Assembly: GCF_014698145.1 (NCBI RefSeq)
Contig: NZ_JACJSM010000030.1
Coordinates: 1 to 58,422, forward strand
DNA length: 58,422 nt
Direction of reading: 5' to 3'
Origin: Oscillatoria sp. FACHB-1406
Lineage (GTDB): Bacteria; Cyanobacteriota; Cyanobacteriia; Cyanobacteriales; Spirulinaceae
The notes beneath the pieces are model-generated. The model was not told the DNA's origin. It was given only the letters and a program-made list of their open reading frames with translations, and did not search any database. Shown in pieces: positions 55,638 to 58,422 of the stretch. The position numbers and the translations under genes are program-made. Every line of letters starts with the position of its first letter. Position 1 is the stretch's first letter.

Positions 55638-56000
55638 ATGAACCGAAATTATGAAATGATGTACGTGCTGCGCCCCGATTTGTCGGAGGAGCAGTTGAAT
55701 GCAGCGGTGGGTAAGTATCGCAACTTTTTAACCGAACGCGGCGCAACTGATGTAAACGTTCAAGTACGGGCGCGGCGACGCTTGGCTTACGAAATTCAGC
55801 GCTTTCAAGAAGGGGTCTACGTTCAAATGAACTACAAAGCCGATGGCAAACAAGTCGCACCTTTGGAACGGGCGATGCGACTGAGCGATGAAGTGTTGCG
55901 CTATTTGACAATTCGCCAAAAAGATGATAGTGCGAACGCTACGGCAGCAGTGGCAGCCCAGCCCGAACCCGAAAGCGAACCCGTAGAAGTCGAAGCTTAA
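55638..56000 (+). CDS. rpsF: 30S ribosomal protein S6
   Basis: A 120-residue S6: NRNYEMMYVLRPDLSEEQLN, then RRRLAYEIQRFQEGVYVQMNY and DEVLRYLTIR. S6 binds the 16S rRNA platform with S18. The start is the ATG at 55638 behind AAGGAG (55623-55628). A Glu/Pro-rich tail of about 20 residues extends past the fold, as in many cyanobacteria. The leader has a short inverted repeat (CCGA...TCGG, about 55588-55604) that might belong to an S6:S18-type autoregulatory site; this is weak. rpsR is not adjacent. Confidence 0.96.
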   Translation: MNRNYEMMYVLRPDLSEEQLNAAVGKYRNFLTERGATDVNVQVRARRRLAYEIQRFQEGVYVQMNYKADGKQVAPLERAMRLSDEVLRYLTIRQKDDSANATAAVAAQPEPESEPVEVEA

Positions 56001-56024
56001 TTTGCTTAATCTTTTGAGGTCAAT

Positions 56025-56074
56025 GTAATCTGGCAAGTTCCGAGTTAGGACGGGTCAGATTACATGAGTTTTTA
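56025..56074 (+). terminator. probable rpsF terminator
   Basis: TGTAATCTG (56025-56033) and CAGATTACA (56057-56065) form a 9-bp stem with a 23-nt loop, followed by TGAGTTTTT. Confidence 0.65.
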
Positions 56075-56334
56075 TCGCGATGGTTATTCCCGGACATTCA
56101 GTAATTTTCGGAGTCGCGGATTTTGGAGCGCGCGATCGCTAAAATTGCTAAAATGTCTTAGCAATTGAGTAAGAAAGCAGGAATTTCTGGCATCATTCCT
56201 CAGAAGGATAAAGAGAATTGACGCATTGAGGCGAAATGAGACCTTAGCGGGAGGAAATGAAAGGACGCGATCGCTACGATATTTTGTTAAGAACTTAACT
56301 TATACTCAATAGTAAAAGATTGGAGGGAAAATTC

Positions 56335-56877
56335 ATGAATGCTTTCATCTCGCGCTTAAAACGCATTCGTTTCGGACAAATTTTAGGAGTTGTAGTAGCA
56401 GGTTGTTTGCTGTTAGTCAGTACCGCTTGTGCGGGTGGCGCGCAGGCGCAGCCCTCCTCTGGTGCAGAGGGTGGCTCATTAACCAGCACTCCCGACGTTA
56501 ACAATCCCGCTAAGGCTTACGACGTTAGAGAAGGAACGCCTGAAAAAGGAATGAATCGTTATAGTGATGTCGATCCCCGGCAAGGAGAAGCCGGTGCAGC
56601 AGCGGAATCCAAAGCTTTAATTGATAGCTCGAAACGTAACTTAACTCGCAGTGGCAATGTCGTTGAAAATGTTAAAGAAGCGACTAAAGGAACGGGTAAT
56701 ATAACGAAAGAGGCGCAAGAAGCCGCAGTAGAATCGGCTAGCAAATTATCTCGCGAAACTAAAAAACTCGTGAATGAAGCTCCCGACCGTACCGCTGCTC
56801 AGGCTCAAAAAGTCAAAGAAAATATTTACGAAGCCAGAGAGCAAGCCCAAGAAGCAGCCGAAAAAACGGTTGACTAG
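56335..56877 (+). CDS. lipoprotein with helical amphipathic C-terminal half
   Basis: A 180-residue protein from ATG 56335, with GGAGG eight bases upstream. The signal peptide ends in a lipobox, LLLVSTACAGG, so Cys is the lipidated residue and the protein sits on the membrane. The C-terminal half is made of Ala/Glu/Lys-rich heptad-like helices (EATKGTGNITKEAQEAAVES, AQKVKENIYEAREQAQEAAE), resembling LEA or apolipoprotein-type repeats. Cyanobacterial lipoproteins of this kind are known only as domains of unknown function. The 330 bp between rpsF and this gene hold only the terminator and no clear promoter. Confidence 0.82.
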   Translation: MNAFISRLKRIRFGQILGVVVAGCLLLVSTACAGGAQAQPSSGAEGGSLTSTPDVNNPAKAYDVREGTPEKGMNRYSDVDPRQGEAGAAAESKALIDSSKRNLTRSGNVVENVKEATKGTGNITKEAQEAAVESASKLSRETKKLVNEAPDRTAAQAQKVKENIYEAREQAQEAAEKTVD

Positions 56878-56984
56878 AATTCTAAGTTAGATGCCTAAAA
56901 ATTAGGGAATTCTCTTCTAGGAATCCATTTTTAAACCGACACGATCGGGTTTGAAAATGGGTTTCTTGTTTTTGCTTTTCCCTT

Positions 56985-57680
56985 TCACCCTTCCCCGGCT
57001 TTAATTTCTTCCAACCGAGCTACAAAATCTTGATGCTCCGGCGAACTCAATCCTTGCTGAAGCACCGCTAAAACCTGTTGCATTTCCCCCGCTAACAAGG
57101 CAGTAGCATCTAACCGCAATCCCGGAAAAAACGGGCTTTCTAAAACACCTGAAGAATTGGGTTGTTGCAAGCGATACTGCCCTTCTTCGAGGAGATGCCA
57201 ACGAAATTCTCGCTCTTGAACCACCCAAACCAGATATTCTCGCACGCCATTGCGCCGGTAGACTTGTAGCTTATGGTGGAGGTCGTAAGAAGCAGAACTC
57301 CCCGCAATTTCAACAATCAGTTCCGGCGCACCTTCGATGTAATCGTCTTCGCTAACCCGCGACTGTCCGCCGCAGGATTCTTCAATGCGCAGCAAAGCAT
57401 CGGGTTGGGGTTCGTTGTCCAAGTCCAAGCGAACGGTGGTGTTGTCGAGAACCATCACGCCGGGAGTGGAAAATTCATAGGTCATCAGCCAGCCCATAAT
57501 TAAACTATGGGGACGACCGTGGTGTATCGCTCGAACTGCTGCTGCTGCCATATAAACTTGTCCTTCAATAAGTTCTGCTTTTTGATGCTCGGGCATGAGT
57601 TGGTAACGACGCTCGAACTCCGCGCGCGTTAAAACATCGCCATTCTCAAAAGCTGGGATTAAGATTTGGGTAGCATTCAC
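56985..57680 (-). CDS. Uma2 (DUF820) family restriction-endonuclease-like protein
   Basis: A 231-residue Uma2 protein. The fold is PD-(D/E)XK-like: KAELIEGQVYMA, VRLDLDNEPQPDALLRIEES with the first Asp, PELIVEIAGSSASYDLHHKLQVYRRNGVREYLVW with the Glu and a downstream Lys. Uma2 genes are numerous in cyanobacteria, and their biological role is unresolved. The usual ExxxS reads VEIAGSSAS here. The start is a GTG at 57680 behind GGGAGGAT, which is convincing. Confidence 0.9.
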   Translation of the reverse strand: MNATQILIPAFENGDVLTRAEFERRYQLMPEHQKAELIEGQVYMAAAAVRAIHHGRPHSLIMGWLMTYEFSTPGVMVLDNTTVRLDLDNEPQPDALLRIEESCGGQSRVSEDDYIEGAPELIVEIAGSSASYDLHHKLQVYRRNGVREYLVWVVQEREFRWHLLEEGQYRLQQPNSSGVLESPFFPGLRLDATALLAGEMQQVLAVLQQGLSSPEHQDFVARLEEIKAGEG

Positions 57681-57830
57681 GAGACGTATCCTCCCGAACT
57701 GAAAGGTTGAGTTTTAACGGTCTTATAGCCAGTGTATAGCGTTAAACACTTAGGATAACCTAAATAAGGTAGTGCGCCCTACGGCGGCTTCCCCAGATTT
57801 CTCTGTTTCTAGGAGATAAGTGTATTTAAT

Positions 57831-58121
57831 ATGGCAGAACTCAAACTTCGCTCGACTTCTCCCGCTCTGCTTCGACAAATTATTGAAAGCGCTCTTGCCG
57901 AGCGGCTACAAAGTCTTGAAACTGGACTCAAACGAACTCAAGAACGCCTTCAAGAATTCGAGGAACGGTATCAACTCTCGACCGCAGAATTTATTCAACG
58001 CTTCAACAATGATGAATTTGCTCATAGTTTTGAGTTTGATGAATGGGTTGGAGAGTCTCGAATGTTACGCCATTTACAAGAGAAGAAGCAAGCTATCGAG
58101 GGGGTTGAATTTGTTAATTGA
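57831..58121 (+). CDS. putative antitoxin of a degraded toxin-antitoxin pair
   Basis: A 96-residue, highly helical protein: LRSTSPALLRQIIESALAERLQSLE, a coiled-coil-like stretch (about 25-50), and ending FEFDEWVGESRMLRHLQEKKQ. I recognise it only as a type found upstream of DUF6516-like toxin genes in cyanobacteria. It overlaps the remnant of such a toxin by 11 bp. It is probably an antitoxin left without a working partner. Confidence 0.7.
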   Translation: MAELKLRSTSPALLRQIIESALAERLQSLETGLKRTQERLQEFEERYQLSTAEFIQRFNNDEFAHSFEFDEWVGESRMLRHLQEKKQAIEGVEFVN

Positions 58122-58326
58122 GGTCTATTTTTAACAAATTCAAGACATCATCGATAGTTGTGCGTTTATTAAAACTTTTAAGCTTGACTGTGAAAAAAGG
58201 GGCATTTATGAAGGGTTTATCCGAGGTCAGATTTACTTTAAGCAAAATTCTTTGTTGCATCTGAGAGAATTTGTCTATGTTGAAGTCGAGATCGATCGCA
58301 AAATGTATAGTTATCAGTATATATAG
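58111..58326 (+). pseudogene. DUF6516-like toxin, broken by a nonsense codon and an IS630 insertion
   Basis: Starting at TTG 58111 the frame reads LLIEVYF, then TAA at 58132-58134, then continues in the same frame as QIQDIIDSCAFIKTFKLDCE, IYEGFIRGQIYFKQNSLLH and LREFVYVEVEIDRKMYSYQY. This is the pattern of DUF6516-type toxins. The frame ends at TAG 58324, at the point where IS630-like DNA begins, so the usual C-terminal 30-40 residues are lost. Both lesions indicate a dead toxin. Confidence 0.7.
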
Positions 58327-58332
58327 CGTTTT

Positions 58333-58422
58333 TCACGTGAGTGAGGTACAGTAACAGCAATGTGTAAACCAGTTACGAAAATCCTGCTCAGTCACTTGAG
58401 CATAAGCTTGAGCTAGTGCTTC
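58333..58422 (-). CDS. IS630-family transposase, C-terminal end (cut by window edge)
   Basis: The minus strand from 58422 reads EALAQAYAQVTEQDFRNWFT then HCCYCTSLT and stop (58333-58335). The WFTHCCYC ending is characteristic of IS630 transposases of cyanobacteria. The right terminal sequence of the element lies just left of the stop, next to a TATATA at 58318-58323, consistent with TA target use. Only 29 residues are visible. It may be the same kind of element as the one at 1-641. Confidence 0.75.
   Translation of the reverse strand, partial: EALAQAYAQVTEQDFRNWFTHCCYCTSLT

Noticed and set aside
57820-58134. Alternative 104-codon plus-strand frame over the antitoxin gene
   Set aside because: It is out of frame with the helical antitoxin; only its last seven codons (the toxin start) are meaningful.

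Overview
The window comes from a filamentous cyanobacterium. GCGATCGC (HIP1) octamers occur throughout the core genes. It carries hetR, which marks multicellular cyanobacteria, a helical carotenoid protein, plmA, a cyanobacterial-type ribBA with a long C-terminal extension, GltB-type glutamate synthase, and many small intergenic repeats. No rRNA, tRNA or CRISPR array was recognised. Both edges lie inside IS630-family transposase genes, so the window may be a whole contig that broke at repeated insertion sequences.

Layout. 1-0.9 kb: truncated IS630 transposase, a 100-bp MITE-like element and a REP palindrome. 0.9-9.6 kb: housekeeping genes (membrane glycosyltransferase, proB, YqeG-type phosphatase, mltG, DUF3727 protein, surE, pheS). 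10.0-15.6 kb: helical carotenoid protein, secreted cyclase-family protein, then a small precursor with an RGSGR motif (patX-like) directly upstream of hetR, a GT2-TPR glycosyltransferase and an atypical SDR. 15.9-25.8 kb: cell-wall amidase, MarR-HPP pair, two-domain histidine phosphatase, a very large secreted haemagglutinin-CHAT protease, dienelactone hydrolase. 26-33.9 kb: argC, a Phd-RelE type toxin-antitoxin pair inserted next to ribBA, PEP-CTERM protein, fibrillin-like protein, and a ThiF-E1 plus transglutaminase operon. 34-45.5 kb: accessory region around gltB: orphan xisI, an ATPase plus PD-(D/E)XK nuclease pair, then gltB, then a PARIS-like ATPase plus DUF4435 pair, a RAYT transposase with its likely REP hairpins, and an RHH-PIN toxin-antitoxin pair. 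45.7-58.4 kb: ferritin-like protein, FHA-flavoprotein fusion, ScaI-like restriction-modification system, lepB, lipoyl/octanoyl ligase, broken HigA, plmA, FAH-family hydrolase, rpsF, lipoprotein, Uma2 nuclease, and a toxin-antitoxin pair whose toxin has been destroyed by an IS630 insertion.

The main biological themes are these. (1) A candidate peptide-signalling unit, patX-hetR: HetR is the receptor for RGSGR-type peptides, and the small gene next to it encodes one exact RGSGR and one RGCGR. (2) A defence-rich zone on both sides of gltB; its genes are AT-rich and lack HIP1, as expected for acquired DNA. (3) A dense population of small repeats: several families of GTAG-headed palindromes that could be substrates of the resident RAYT, 100-bp MITE-like elements, and heptanucleotide arrays that repeatedly lie on or just after stop codons.

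Start sites were moved inward from the longest open frame where upstream codons came from repeats or where a ribosome-binding site or family length favoured it (proB, yqeG, mltG, hetR, GT2, marR, CHAT protein, rpsF and others). Functions are assigned from visible motifs only, with no database search.
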